Part shown: positions 31,063 to 38,688 of the stretch, one piece after another
How positions within the stretch are numbered: position 1 is the stretch's first letter
Layout: the number at the start of each line of letters is the position of its first letter
IMG/VR virus record: IMGVR_UViG_3300028392_000069
Location: 1 to 60,247 of that record
Source: a virus
Strand: one strand, 5' to 3'
Length of the DNA: 60,247 nt
The notes under the pieces: generated by a model
Database searches by the model: none
Seen by the model: the letters and a program-made list of their open reading frames with translations, nothing else
What the model was told of the DNA's origin: nothing
Translations under genes and position numbers: made by a program

Positions 31063-31262
31063 ATACAGAATTATTGGTAGAGCCACGCGACAAGTACGGG
31101 GAGACCCGTATCTACCCCAAGTGCGACAAGTCCAAACTGTTCTGTCAGATGCTCAATCAAAAGACGCTGACCCCACGGGACATCCACAACATCATCCGGC
31201 TTGGATTCACCATCAAAGCAGAACACCCGCCGATTACATTCGGCACAACTCAAGGAGCCTAA
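31059..31262 (+). CDS. Small hypothetical protein
   Basis: 67 residues: RDKYGETRIYPKCDKSKLFC, then TLTPRDIHNIIRLGFTIKAE. Its TAA stop lies within palindrome site 6. Unknown function; part of the P2 operon. Confidence 0.65.
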   Translation: MNTELLVEPRDKYGETRIYPKCDKSKLFCQMLNQKTLTPRDIHNIIRLGFTIKAEHPPITFGTTQGA

Positions 31263-31272
31263 CAATGTTAGC
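31258..31272. promoter_or_regulatory. Palindrome site 6 (stop-start junction)
   Basis: CCTAACAATGTTAGC (last base off consensus). It contains the stop TAA of one gene and the ATG of the next. Confidence 0.8.
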
Positions 31273-31438
31273 TAGATACTGCGTAACAGGATGGAGCCCA
31301 CGCTTTGGGGTGTGGGAGACAGAGATGATTGAGGCTAAGAATATGGAGGCGGCGAAGGTGCGCTACTCCATGAAGTTCTCAAGCAACAAGCGAGTCAAGG
31401 CGTACTTACTACGCACGAATGCAGAGATGATGGAATAA
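31265..31438 (+). CDS. Small hypothetical protein started inside a palindrome
   Basis: 57 residues (MLARYCVTGWSPRFGVWETE, ending TNAEMME). AAGGAG lies seven bases before the ATG, and the ATG sits at the centre of palindrome site 6. A longer frame upstream in the same reading phase overlaps two real genes and is not used. Unknown function. Confidence 0.65.
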   Translation: MLARYCVTGWSPRFGVWETEMIEAKNMEAAKVRYSMKFSSNKRVKAYLLRTNAEMME

Positions 31439-31472
31439 ACAAACGTAACAAACTAAACGAAAGAAGGGCAAC

Positions 31473-32531
31473 ATGGCTTTTAATTCAACAACCCGACTGC
31501 CTTACATACGTTCGTATGCCACGGCGAAAGCAATATACGAGAAGGTCGCGCCGATTCGGGGCGACGAGAACAATCGGCGACCACTAGCCAAGCGAAGCGA
31601 CAAGCACATGCACATAAGCAAGGTGCAAAAGGACGCCGACGAGGTTTATGTCTGCCACTGCTACGACAAGCCGATGGTGACGTACTACCCCGACGACACC
31701 GTGGAAATCCATGATGCACCGCACAGTACAGCGTACACCCGAGAATTCTACGGACAGTTGTTAAGTGGTATGCACGTATACGTAATTAATAGTAAGACTG
31801 TAATGCAACTAAAGGACAGCAAGGATAAGTACGTAATAGCCAAGGGCAACACAATCCGACTGAAGCACGACTACATTAAAAATACTTGGGTGGTGGTGCA
31901 AGCCGAGGGCGCACTTGAGTGGACGCTGAACAAGGCCAAGGCTAACATTGTTAGGCGACCATACGCTGAGTTCTTGGGCTACTACAAGGGGATGACATCG
32001 CTACTCAATGAAGCCGTGGACTTTGATGTGAAGTATGCCCGACGCTACAGCAGACCAGATGCCGACACCCCGTTCATTGCGAAGCACGAGGTTGTACTGC
32101 CTATGCCTACGCTAGTATCCATGTTTGGTGTGAACACAACAACATATTTCGGAGGTGAAACCCTGAACACCACGGAGATAGACAAGGCGAGCAACACATG
32201 GGTTCCGCACTGGGGTGATAAGGATAAATGTGCAGAGTTAATCGGTAAGACCAAGGCCAAGCAACAGGAGGTATTGGCGCTGATGCGTAGTGACCAGCCC
32301 GAAGATACCAAGGGCGACAACTTCTACAAGGCGGCGCTGATGATGCTGATGCAGGGCATGTCGTATGTGAGTGTTAAGAAAGATACAGTCAAGATAGCGA
32401 CATCGACTGCGCGAAAGAAAGCCGACGAGTTCATACTGAGGATGCACAAGGGCGAGGTGCTGGAGCAAAAGCGTATGCCGATGGGCAAGGTGTCAAGCAC
32501 CAACTACCACACATGGTTTGAGTACATATAA
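31473..32531 (+). CDS. 352-residue protein upstream of MoxR
   Basis: Soluble, basic-start protein (TRLPYIRSYATAKAIYEKVA). Middle VYVCHCYDKPMVTYYPDDTV is beta-like. Later GGETLNTTEIDKASNTWVPH and a Lys-rich helical end (TARKKADEFILRMHKGEVLE). Contains palindrome site 7, read in frame as Ala-Asn-Ile-Val-Arg. Last gene before promoter P3 and the MoxR/VWA pair. No family recognised. Confidence 0.75.
   Translation: MAFNSTTRLPYIRSYATAKAIYEKVAPIRGDENNRRPLAKRSDKHMHISKVQKDADEVYVCHCYDKPMVTYYPDDTVEIHDAPHSTAYTREFYGQLLSGMHVYVINSKTVMQLKDSKDKYVIAKGNTIRLKHDYIKNTWVVVQAEGALEWTLNKAKANIVRRPYAEFLGYYKGMTSLLNEAVDFDVKYARRYSRPDADTPFIAKHEVVLPMPTLVSMFGVNTTTYFGGETLNTTEIDKASNTWVPHWGDKDKCAELIGKTKAKQQEVLALMRSDQPEDTKGDNFYKAALMMLMQGMSYVSVKKDTVKIATSTARKKADEFILRMHKGEVLEQKRMPMGKVSSTNYHTWFEYI
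31941..31955. promoter_or_regulatory. Palindrome site 7 (intragenic)
   Basis: GCTAACATTGTTAGG (first base off), in frame as A-N-I-V-R. Confidence 0.75.
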
Positions 32532-32576
32532 GCAGGAAGGGTTGGGAATATTTAGTCTTACACATGACTAAAGTAC

Positions 32577-32605
32577 TTGACTTAGGTATAACATTGTGGT
32601 ATACT
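32577..32605 (+). promoter_or_regulatory. Early promoter P3
   Basis: TTGACT-17 bp-TATACT with TGG before the -10. Spacer ending taacattgtgg matches P2 almost exactly. Drives the MoxR/VWA operon. Confidence 0.88.
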
Positions 32606-32656
32606 ATACGCACAGTAAGAGATAACAATGAGTGAGCAGGGGGGTTTCAGTCCTAA

Positions 32657-32671
32657 CCTAACAATGTTAGG
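32657..32671. promoter_or_regulatory. Palindrome site 8 (P3 leader)
   Basis: CCTAACAATGTTAGG, extended to a 19-bp palindrome (AACCTAAC...GTTAGGTT), about 45 nt after the predicted P3 start and 37 nt before the MoxR ATG. Confidence 0.88.
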
Positions 32672-32708
32672 TTGGGGTTCATTAGTGGTTAGTTAGAAGG
32701 AGTTAGAT

Positions 32709-33773
32709 ATGTCAGAAGTTAATTTTGGTAAGACCGTAACGCTAAAGCAAGCGGTCAATTTGATTTGCACCAACCCCGAGATTCGGTTCATGCTACGGGG
32801 CGAGCCGGGTATTGGTAAGAGTTCGATGCTTGAAGCTATCGCCGAGCGTCTTGGTTATGACTATGCGTATATTGACGTACCCAATATGGATTTGGGTGAC
32901 GTTGCAATGCCTGTCATCGACCACGAGACACGTACCACGAAGTATTACCCCAATGCTCGGTTCAAGGTGCATCTAGGCAAGCCGGTGGTGATGATGTTCG
33001 ACGAGTTCAGTAAGGGCGCAGACCCAGTGAAGAACATGCTCCATCCATGCTTGGAGAAAGCCAACCCACGACTAGGCGACATCAGCCTGAACAACAGTAA
33101 CGTGGTTTTTCTTACGGGCAATTTGGCTACGGACGGAGTGGGAGACGTGCTCAAGGCGCATACCCGCAATCGTATCGTTGAGATAACTGTGGCAAAGCCG
33201 AGCGCCGAGGAGTGGATTGAGTGGGCTATCAACAAGGGACTGGAAGCCGAGGTGATTGCTTGGGTGAATCAGTACCCCCATGCTCTAGCTTCATACATTG
33301 ACCCAGCCCAAGCGGGGAATCCATACATCTACAACCCACGCAAGTCTCAGAGTGCGTTCGTATCCCCACGTTCATTGGAGACTGCATCTAACATTGTTAG
33401 GTCAAGGAAGGACAACGATACCGATGCGGTCATAGCAGCATTGGCTGGCGCAGTAGGTGAGTCAGCGGCGAGAGACTTGCAAGCGTACATCGAGTTCTCA
33501 GACCAACTGCCGACATGGGAGGCGACCATCGTGCAACCTAAGACTACCAAGATACCCACAAGTCCGGGCGCTAACGCAATCGTGGTATTCGGTGCAATTG
33601 CGCGAATCGACAAGGCAAACATTAACCCGTTCATGGAGTATCTCGGGCGTATGGAACCTGAGTGGCAAGCGGTGTTTGCTATCAACATAGCGAAGAATCC
33701 AACCAAGCAGAACATTGCGTTCGCTAGCGGTGCGTTCAAGGATTGGTTGGCTAAGAACCAAGATTTGCTGTAA
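32709..33773 (+). CDS. MoxR-type AAA+ ATPase
   Basis: A 354-residue AAA+ protein. Walker A GEPGIGKSS (31-39), Walker B VVMMFDEFSKG (about 93-103), sensor-1 FLTGNLA (about 134-140). The pore/insert-type segment YIDVPNMDLGDVAMPV resembles MoxR/CbbQ ATPases that remodel VWA-domain partners. AAGGAG precedes the ATG; promoter P3 and palindrome 8 lie in the leader, and palindrome 9 is inside. Followed at once by the VWA gene, its presumed partner. Substrate unknown. Confidence 0.88.
   Translation: MSEVNFGKTVTLKQAVNLICTNPEIRFMLRGEPGIGKSSMLEAIAERLGYDYAYIDVPNMDLGDVAMPVIDHETRTTKYYPNARFKVHLGKPVVMMFDEFSKGADPVKNMLHPCLEKANPRLGDISLNNSNVVFLTGNLATDGVGDVLKAHTRNRIVEITVAKPSAEEWIEWAINKGLEAEVIAWVNQYPHALASYIDPAQAGNPYIYNPRKSQSAFVSPRSLETASNIVRSRKDNDTDAVIAALAGAVGESAARDLQAYIEFSDQLPTWEATIVQPKTTKIPTSPGANAIVVFGAIARIDKANINPFMEYLGRMEPEWQAVFAINIAKNPTKQNIAFASGAFKDWLAKNQDLL
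33387..33401. promoter_or_regulatory. Palindrome site 9 (intragenic, MoxR gene)
   Basis: TCTAACATTGTTAGG (first base off), in frame as S-N-I-V-R. Confidence 0.75.
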
Positions 33774-33790
33774 TCAACAAACGAAAGGAA

Positions 33791-33805
33791 CCTAACAATG
33801 TTAGA
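33791..33805. promoter_or_regulatory. Palindrome site 10 (over VWA start codon)
   Basis: CCTAACAATGTTAGA; the ATG of the VWA gene is its centre. AAGGA lies just ahead. Confidence 0.8.
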
Positions 33806-35009
33806 AGAAAGACGAGTTCAGAAAGCAAAGGTTACATTGATGCGTAACCCTAAGTTTGCTTTGCTGTCGGGCATCCTCATGGTGGGGCGCACGTATGTGA
33901 AAGATGATTTGCCGACTGCGTGTACTAACGGACGCGATGAGTCTTACGGGCGTGAGTTCGTTAAGAAACTACGTGACCCCGAGTTGGCGTTTGTGATAGC
34001 GCACGAAGCAGGACACAAGATGTACCGCCACTTGACAACGTGGAAGAAGCTACACGACGAGAACCACGAGCTAGCTAACCAAGCGTGTGACTACGTTATT
34101 AACCTGATGCTCAGGGACTTAGACCCAACAGAGCAGGTCGTTGCTATGCCGAGGTACAAAGATGGGCCTATGCGCGGTAATCACATGGGCCTGATTGATG
34201 AGAAGTTCCGAGGTATGAATACCAAGCAGGTGTTCGACATTCTCAAGCAGGAGGAGGAAGGAGGAGACGCGGGTAAAGGTGAAGGTGGGAACGGGCATAG
34301 TTTTGACGACCACGACTGGGACGGCGCAAAAGAAATGACCGAGGAAGAGAAGAAGGACTTGGCGCGAGACATAGACCAAGCTATTCGCCAAGGTCAGATG
34401 GCACGGCAAAAGATTGCGGGTGCTGGCGCTGGTGGATTGGACAGGGAGTTGCAGGATTTGCTTGAGCCCAAGGTGGATTGGCGCGAGGTGCTACGTGAGT
34501 ATGTGAAGGCAGTATGCAGAGCCAAAGATGCATCATCGTGGCGCAGAGTCAATCGTAGGTTTCTATCTATGGGCACTTACATGCCTAGCATGATTGGTGA
34601 AAAGATGGGGCACTTGGTTATAGGCATAGATACGTCAGGTTCGATTGGTGGGCAAGAGCTAGCCGACTTTCTTTCCGAGGTGAAGGGGATTGCTGAGGAG
34701 GTTATGCCCAGTCAGGTAGACCTAATCTACTGGGACAGCGCGGTAGCTGCGCATGAGGAATACAGCGAGCAGGATGTACCTAACATTGTTAGCTCTACTA
34801 AACCACGAGGTGGTGGGGGTACAAGCCCATCATGTGTATCTGCGTACTTGAAGGAGAAGAACATCAAGCCTGAGTGCACCATCATTCTGACCGATGGGTA
34901 TGTGGGTGACGATTGGGGTAGCGAGTGGACATCCGAGGTTCTGTGGTGCATCGTAGGTGGTAACACCGAGGTCGCACCGAATGGTAAGACGATTCATATT
35001 AAGGAGTAA
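33798..35009 (+). CDS. Metallopeptidase-like / VWA domain protein
   Basis: A 403-residue protein. The N-terminal domain has the zinc site HEAGH (69-73) in AFVIAHEAGHKMYRHL. A Gly/acid-rich linker follows (EEGGDAGKGEGGNGHSFDDH). The C-terminal VWA domain has the MIDAS motif DTSGSIGG (about 278-285) and a later LTDGY. This is the DUF2201-type peptidase-VWA fusion. It partners MoxR-like ATPases in bacteria. Palindromes 10 and 11 lie at its start and inside. Target and activity unknown. Confidence 0.85.
   Translation: MLEERRVQKAKVTLMRNPKFALLSGILMVGRTYVKDDLPTACTNGRDESYGREFVKKLRDPELAFVIAHEAGHKMYRHLTTWKKLHDENHELANQACDYVINLMLRDLDPTEQVVAMPRYKDGPMRGNHMGLIDEKFRGMNTKQVFDILKQEEEGGDAGKGEGGNGHSFDDHDWDGAKEMTEEEKKDLARDIDQAIRQGQMARQKIAGAGAGGLDRELQDLLEPKVDWREVLREYVKAVCRAKDASSWRRVNRRFLSMGTYMPSMIGEKMGHLVIGIDTSGSIGGQELADFLSEVKGIAEEVMPSQVDLIYWDSAVAAHEEYSEQDVPNIVSSTKPRGGGGTSPSCVSAYLKEKNIKPECTIILTDGYVGDDWGSEWTSEVLWCIVGGNTEVAPNGKTIHIKE
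34779..34793. promoter_or_regulatory. Palindrome site 11 (intragenic, VWA gene)
   Basis: CCTAACATTGTTAGC, in frame as P-N-I-V-S. Confidence 0.78.
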
Positions 35010-35012
35010 AGC

Positions 35013-35357
35013 ATGGACAAAGATTGGATGACTGAAGAGTACGGAATCCCACACAAAAACGGACATGTGCGGTTCTACATGATTGGATTTAATGAAGATG
35101 TGCATGGCTATTTAGGGTGGTTCGACATGACCGACTGGGATAAAGGTTGGGATGAATTATGGGAGACCGCAAAGCAAAGCCGAAATGGTGGTGAGGAATT
35201 CTCAATACTACGGCACGACCAATTACTTGACCTACAAAGAAACGTAATAAATGCGCTGGAAGAAGCGTTAGAGGATAAAGATGAGACCACGTTCTATTGG
35301 TGGTACAAGAAAGAAGCAAAATCTGAATCTAAAGGAGTGAACGATGAAAACCTATGA
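35013..35357 (+). CDS. Hypothetical protein after VWA gene
   Basis: 114 residues, acidic and Trp/Tyr-rich (GWFDMTDWDKGWDELWETAK, then TTFYWWYKKEAKSE), with no membrane segment. AAGGAG lies ahead. Co-transcribed with the MoxR/VWA pair, so it might take part in that system; no family recognised. Confidence 0.65.
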   Translation: MDKDWMTEEYGIPHKNGHVRFYMIGFNEDVHGYLGWFDMTDWDKGWDELWETAKQSRNGGEEFSILRHDQLLDLQRNVINALEEALEDKDETTFYWWYKKEAKSESKGVNDENL

Positions 35358-35505
35358 AGTGGAGTTGGAATACATAGCATATATGGTTGTAACTGTAGAA
35401 GCCGAGAACGAAGACGAAGCCGAGGAGATTGCGTATAAGTCTGTTGAATCATCGAAGGCTGGGGGTAGTTGGCGTACCGAATCAGTGGAAGAAATTTTTA
35501 ATTAA
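35344..35505 (+). CDS. 53-residue acidic protein
   Basis: MKTYEVELEYIAYMVVTVEA, then ENEDEAEEIAYKSVESS and a WRTESVEEIFN end. The alternating V-x-V-x-AEN-x-x-EAEEIA pattern is one seen in many small phage and bacterial proteins (a beta-strand plus helix). It overlaps the preceding gene by 14 nt; AAAGGAG lies before the ATG. Confidence 0.65.
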   Translation: MKTYEVELEYIAYMVVTVEAENEDEAEEIAYKSVESSKAGGSWRTESVEEIFN

Positions 35506-35518
35506 CCGGAGAAATGAA

Positions 35519-36376
35519 ATGAGTATTAGTTCATCAGCGTTATTAGTGGAGTTGAATATCAGCGTATGGCCTGCGTCAAAGATTGACCGCGAGATTACCG
35601 ACAAGGTAAACAACGATGCGGGTGCAGTACACGGGGCGTCGCAGACTAAGAAGAACCTATTCGCAGGTACTAGTATGCGTAGCAACATCGAGAAGTTTGC
35701 GGCGAGAGTTCGGTTGTATCACAACCAATGCACCCTGCCGTGGGCTGACAAGGGTGAGCGCATGTTGCCGACTAAGTTGTTCATTGAGTACAAGCAGACA
35801 ATGGACAAGTACAACGACACATTCGACATGATGTGCGATGAGTTCTTTGTTGCGTATCCTGACCTAGTGGCAGCAGCACCTATTGCATTGAAGGGTATGT
35901 TCAAGGTAGAGGACTACCCCGACATAAATGCGGTGAAAACTAAGTTCGGATTTCGTCGAGCGGTCAAGCCACTGCCCGACGCTGGAGACTTTCGCTTAGA
36001 CATACCAGCGCAGGACTTGCAAGATATACGTGAAGAGTACGAGAAGCAGTACTCGGTCAAGTTAGCCGACGCTATGCGAGCGCCGTGGGAGAGACTGCAC
36101 ACCATGCTCAAGACCATCAGCGAGAAAGTTGCAGAGACAGGCAACGATGACGACAAACCTAAGCGGTATCACGATACGTTTATCTCCAACCCGTTGGAGC
36201 TATGTGAGTTGTTGACTAAGTTGAACGTGACTAATGACCCCAAGTTAGAGGAAGCACGTAAGCAGCTAGAGGTAACAATGTTAGGTACTAACCTTGAGGT
36301 AATTAAGGAGGACTCGGTGGCGCGTACTGTACTGAAGTCTAAGGTAGATGCAATCCTCGGTAAATTTGAATGGTAA
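35519..36376 (+). CDS. Hypothetical protein of the MoxR/VWA operon
   Basis: 285 residues, chosen at the ATG after CGGAGA. Segments are VELNISVWPASKIDREITDK, GTSMRSNIEKFAARVRLYHN, and a long helical C-terminal half (LQDIREEYEKQYSVKLADAM, then LHTMLKTISEKVAETGND). A protein of this style often accompanies MoxR/VWA genes in phage genomes, as far as I recall. Palindrome site 12 is inside. Function unknown. Confidence 0.7.
   Translation: MSISSSALLVELNISVWPASKIDREITDKVNNDAGAVHGASQTKKNLFAGTSMRSNIEKFAARVRLYHNQCTLPWADKGERMLPTKLFIEYKQTMDKYNDTFDMMCDEFFVAYPDLVAAAPIALKGMFKVEDYPDINAVKTKFGFRRAVKPLPDAGDFRLDIPAQDLQDIREEYEKQYSVKLADAMRAPWERLHTMLKTISEKVAETGNDDDKPKRYHDTFISNPLELCELLTKLNVTNDPKLEEARKQLEVTMLGTNLEVIKEDSVARTVLKSKVDAILGKFEW
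36271..36285. promoter_or_regulatory. Palindrome site 12 (intragenic)
   Basis: GGTAACAATGTTAGG, two outer-base mismatches; in frame as V-T-M-L-G. Confidence 0.65.
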
Positions 36377-36386
36377 GGAGAACCAA

Positions 36387-37223
36387 ATGACAGAACACAC
36401 ACGGACTTTTTCTAATCTTTTGTTTGCAGATAAATGCAGACCAACACCCGAACAGACTGTTCAGTGGAAAACAACAACACTAAGGGACGTAAGTTATTTC
36501 TTATGCGAACGTAATCCTACGTGGAATTTTATTGTCACGGAAAAAGATTGGGGTGGTGGCGATAAACTTTGTATAAAGAGAGTAGATGTAGTTAGCAAGG
36601 GAGAAATAATCGGTAAGCTTGTCGGCGCGTATAGCCGTGGCAATAATGGTGTGGAAATAATTGCAAAGAGTTCGCGCAAGTTTACGTCAGACTCTAAGAG
36701 GGCTATATCCATAGCAAAGAAATTACTACTACTCAAGACCAAGCAGGAGAGACTGCATGAATCAGTAGCTGCTGCTGAAAATTGCATATCTAATGCTGTG
36801 TATAACCATGATAGAGCAATGCAGAAAGTTAGGTACAGCCTCAACGAAGTAATTTTTAAGTACATGTTGAAGGACGCAAGAGCGTATGTCGAAGCTAACA
36901 TAAGCCACATGGATAGCAATGGTTTGCAAATGCTAGAGAAATACGATGAGCAATTAGCGCAAGTAAAAACCATTGACCGAATTAAATCATTGTTCGATGA
37001 TAAGAAAACAGCATTGCTTATTTTAGATGAGGGTAAATACCTAGTGAAGATAGGTGACGCCATTGATTTGTACAACGATACTACGCTTCCGATTTCCATG
37101 CGTGGTAATTTAGGCGTACTTAAATTGGTGGAGGTAGGTCAGATGGTTTCAGATATTGGCTGTAAGGTGAACGATGAAACCTTTGTACTAGTGATGGACG
37201 AACAACCTAACATTGTTAGCTAA
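36387..37223 (+). CDS. Hypothetical helical protein
   Basis: 278 residues from the ATG six bases after AAGGAG. The N-terminal third is mixed (CRPTPEQTVQWKTTTLRDVS). The middle is long helix (AISIAKKLLLLKTKQERLHE, then SVAAAENCISNAVYNHDRAM). The last codons Asn-Ile-Val-Ser are palindrome site 13, just before the stop. A+T-richer codon use than its neighbours. Function unknown. Confidence 0.7.
   Translation: MTEHTRTFSNLLFADKCRPTPEQTVQWKTTTLRDVSYFLCERNPTWNFIVTEKDWGGGDKLCIKRVDVVSKGEIIGKLVGAYSRGNNGVEIIAKSSRKFTSDSKRAISIAKKLLLLKTKQERLHESVAAAENCISNAVYNHDRAMQKVRYSLNEVIFKYMLKDARAYVEANISHMDSNGLQMLEKYDEQLAQVKTIDRIKSLFDDKKTALLILDEGKYLVKIGDAIDLYNDTTLPISMRGNLGVLKLVEVGQMVSDIGCKVNDETFVLVMDEQPNIVS
37206..37220. 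promoter_or_regulatory. Palindrome site 13 (gene 3' end)
   Basis: CCTAACATTGTTAGC, encoding P-N-I-V-S immediately before the TAA stop. Confidence 0.78.
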
Positions 37224-37234
37224 GGAGAAACAAA

Positions 37235-37435
37235 ATGCGTAAAGTAAGATTTATGGAACTAATGAAGGAGCCCTTCAAGAAACCCACACCCCTTGAGATG
37301 ATTGCTGCTGAGTTATCAGACGCACACCTTGAGAAACTAAACGCTGAGACTGCTGTGGAATACGCACAGTCAATCGTGGACTACAACACTACCCGCATTG
37401 AGCGGCTCAACACACGACTGGAGGAATACAAATGA
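37235..37435 (+). CDS. Small coiled-coil protein
   Basis: 66 residues; helical second half (ELSDAHLEKLNAETAVEYAQ, then SIVDYNTTRIERLNTRLEEY). GGAG precedes the ATG. The pattern of a basic start and a C-terminal coiled coil is common in small phage proteins of unknown function. Overlaps next gene by 4 nt. Confidence 0.65.
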   Translation: MRKVRFMELMKEPFKKPTPLEMIAAELSDAHLEKLNAETAVEYAQSIVDYNTTRIERLNTRLEEYK

Positions 37436-37662
37436 AAGATCAACCGATATCTATGGAATTACTTGCCGCCAAGCAGTACACAGACTGGATGGTAAAGACT
37501 GGAGGCTACGCCAAGGACATGACCCTGCGTGACCACTTTGCTGGGCTGGCTTTACCATTGATGCTCCAAGCAAACGTAGGTAGATGGGCCGGTAATCATT
37601 CTTTATATGCGGAGCAGGCCTATGAGTTCGCAGACGCAATGCTCAAGGAGCGTGCTAAATGA
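37432..37662 (+). CDS. Small conserved phage protein
   Basis: 76 residues. TLRDHFAGLALPLMLQANVG, then YAEQAYEFADAMLKERAK. The pattern 'R D x F A G x A L x x L' with 'A Y x x A D A M L' is frequent in phage and prophage small proteins. Role unknown. Coupled by ATGA on both sides. Confidence 0.7.
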   Translation: MKDQPISMELLAAKQYTDWMVKTGGYAKDMTLRDHFAGLALPLMLQANVGRWAGNHSLYAEQAYEFADAMLKERAK

Positions 37663-37838
37663 CATTACAAGAACACGTTAAAGCACTACCGGAAGAAGAG
37701 CGGATTAAATTCTTTCGCGCAATTATGGCTGTGGTTGATGCAGGCCGCGCAGCGGGCGTTCCTGCTAAGGAGTGGGCAAAAACATACGCTGACGTGTACA
37801 GGGGAGTAAATGATTTAATCGAGGGGGGTTCCAAATGA
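37659..37838 (+). CDS. 59-residue helical protein
   Basis: MTLQEHVKALPEEERIKFFR, then AIMAVVDAGRAAGVPAKEWA and a helical end. ATGA-coupled to both neighbours with AAGGAG ahead. No family recognised. Confidence 0.65.
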   Translation: MTLQEHVKALPEEERIKFFRAIMAVVDAGRAAGVPAKEWAKTYADVYRGVNDLIEGGSK

Positions 37839-38053
37839 ACTGCTGTAATTCTCATGGTGAATGCACACAAGGGCGTGACTGCCCTATACGCAAGCAACGC
37901 GCCAAGGAAACCGATGATGCGTATATGAGTGGTGGCTGGGACAGGGTTGCTGACCCCTATGATGACATTACCTCGACTTTCAAAGCACTGATTGCAGTGA
38001 TAGCAGTGACCGCAGCTTTGACGCTGCTGGCTTTTTTGATTTGGGGGAAATGA
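37835..38053 (+). CDS. Cys-rich single-TM protein
   Basis: 72 residues. The N-terminal CC-x5-C-x4-C-type cluster (NCCNSHGECTQGRDCPIRKQ) is followed by a C-terminal membrane helix (about 49-69, ALIAVIAVTAALTLLAFLIW). The cysteine start plus TM end is common in small phage proteins. Function unknown. Overlaps the next gene. Confidence 0.65.
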   Translation: MNCCNSHGECTQGRDCPIRKQRAKETDDAYMSGGWDRVADPYDDITSTFKALIAVIAVTAALTLLAFLIWGK

Positions 38054-38262
38054 TGGCCGGATTTCCAAGCAAGAAGGCAGCGGCGCAAGCCAAGCTGGAT
38101 GAAGATGACGACATCCAAGTCTATAAGCGCCCGTGGGTAAGCCTGACAGACGATCAGATAAAAGAAATCGTTGGGCCGTGGGGCGACACACCCATTAAGG
38201 GTTACACCCGCAAACTTATTGACCAAATTGAAGCCAAACTCAAGGAGAAGAACAATGTATGA
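38053..38262 (+). CDS. Small WVSLTD / EAKLKEKN protein, copy 1
   Basis: 69 residues. YKRPWVSLTDDQIKEIVGPW, ending LIDQIEAKLKEKNNV. Shares WVSLTD and EAKLKEKN with the gene at 38476; WVSLTDEEI modules are common in short phage proteins. Its end carries the AAGGAG of the next gene. An ATG one codon earlier is possible. Confidence 0.65.
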   Translation: MAGFPSKKAAAQAKLDEDDDIQVYKRPWVSLTDDQIKEIVGPWGDTPIKGYTRKLIDQIEAKLKEKNNV

Positions 38263-38479
38263 CGACAAACTGCATGAGCAAGCATCTACGTACGCCAGCA
38301 ATCGTAAAGATGCCTATCTTGAAAAGATGAAGAAAGGTGACGTTGAAAAGAAAACCCAAGACGAATTGAATTGGATTTGGGTAGCGCACTACGAAGGCTA
38401 CAAGGAAGGCTACTGGACGGCAAAAGGTGATGACCATTACACGACAGACCCTGCCAAACTCAAGGAGAAGAACACATGA
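38255..38479 (+). CDS. Small hypothetical protein
   Basis: 74 residues, chosen at the ATG seven bases after AAGGAG. Polar helical protein (ASTYASNRKDAYLEKMKKGD, then YEGYKEGYWTAKGDDHYTTD) that ends with the same AKLKEKN as both neighbours. Unknown function. Confidence 0.65.
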   Translation: MYDDKLHEQASTYASNRKDAYLEKMKKGDVEKKTQDELNWIWVAHYEGYKEGYWTAKGDDHYTTDPAKLKEKNT

Positions 38480-38688
38480 CTATTGCATGGTACGACCCCA
38501 CTAACCACCACGTTAGCACGGACAAGAACGACCCCCTGTTTACACCGCTTGGTCAGTTGTGGCCTTTGGTTGTGCAGCGTGAGTGGGTAAGCCTGACGGA
38601 TGGGGATGAGATTGATTGGGATGGTGGCGATTTAAAGTCACTTATTGCCTCAGTTGAAGCCAAGTTGCGAGAAAAGAACAGTGCGTAA
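38476..38688 (+). CDS. Small WVSLTD / EAKLREKN protein, copy 2
   Basis: 70 residues. QREWVSLTDGDEIDWDGGDL, ending SVEAKLREKNSA. Likely paralogue of the 38053 gene, with a different N-terminus. Role unknown. Stop overlaps the next gene's GTG start region. Confidence 0.65.
   Translation: MTIAWYDPTNHHVSTDKNDPLFTPLGQLWPLVVQREWVSLTDGDEIDWDGGDLKSLIASVEAKLREKNSA

Noticed and set aside
30959-31438. 159-residue plus-strand frame
   Set aside because: Its first 100 codons overlap two coupled genes in another frame; only the part from 31265 has its own binding site and start.
36494-37099. 201-residue minus-strand frame
   Set aside because: Ser-rich shadow opposite a coupled plus-strand gene; no promoter or binding site.
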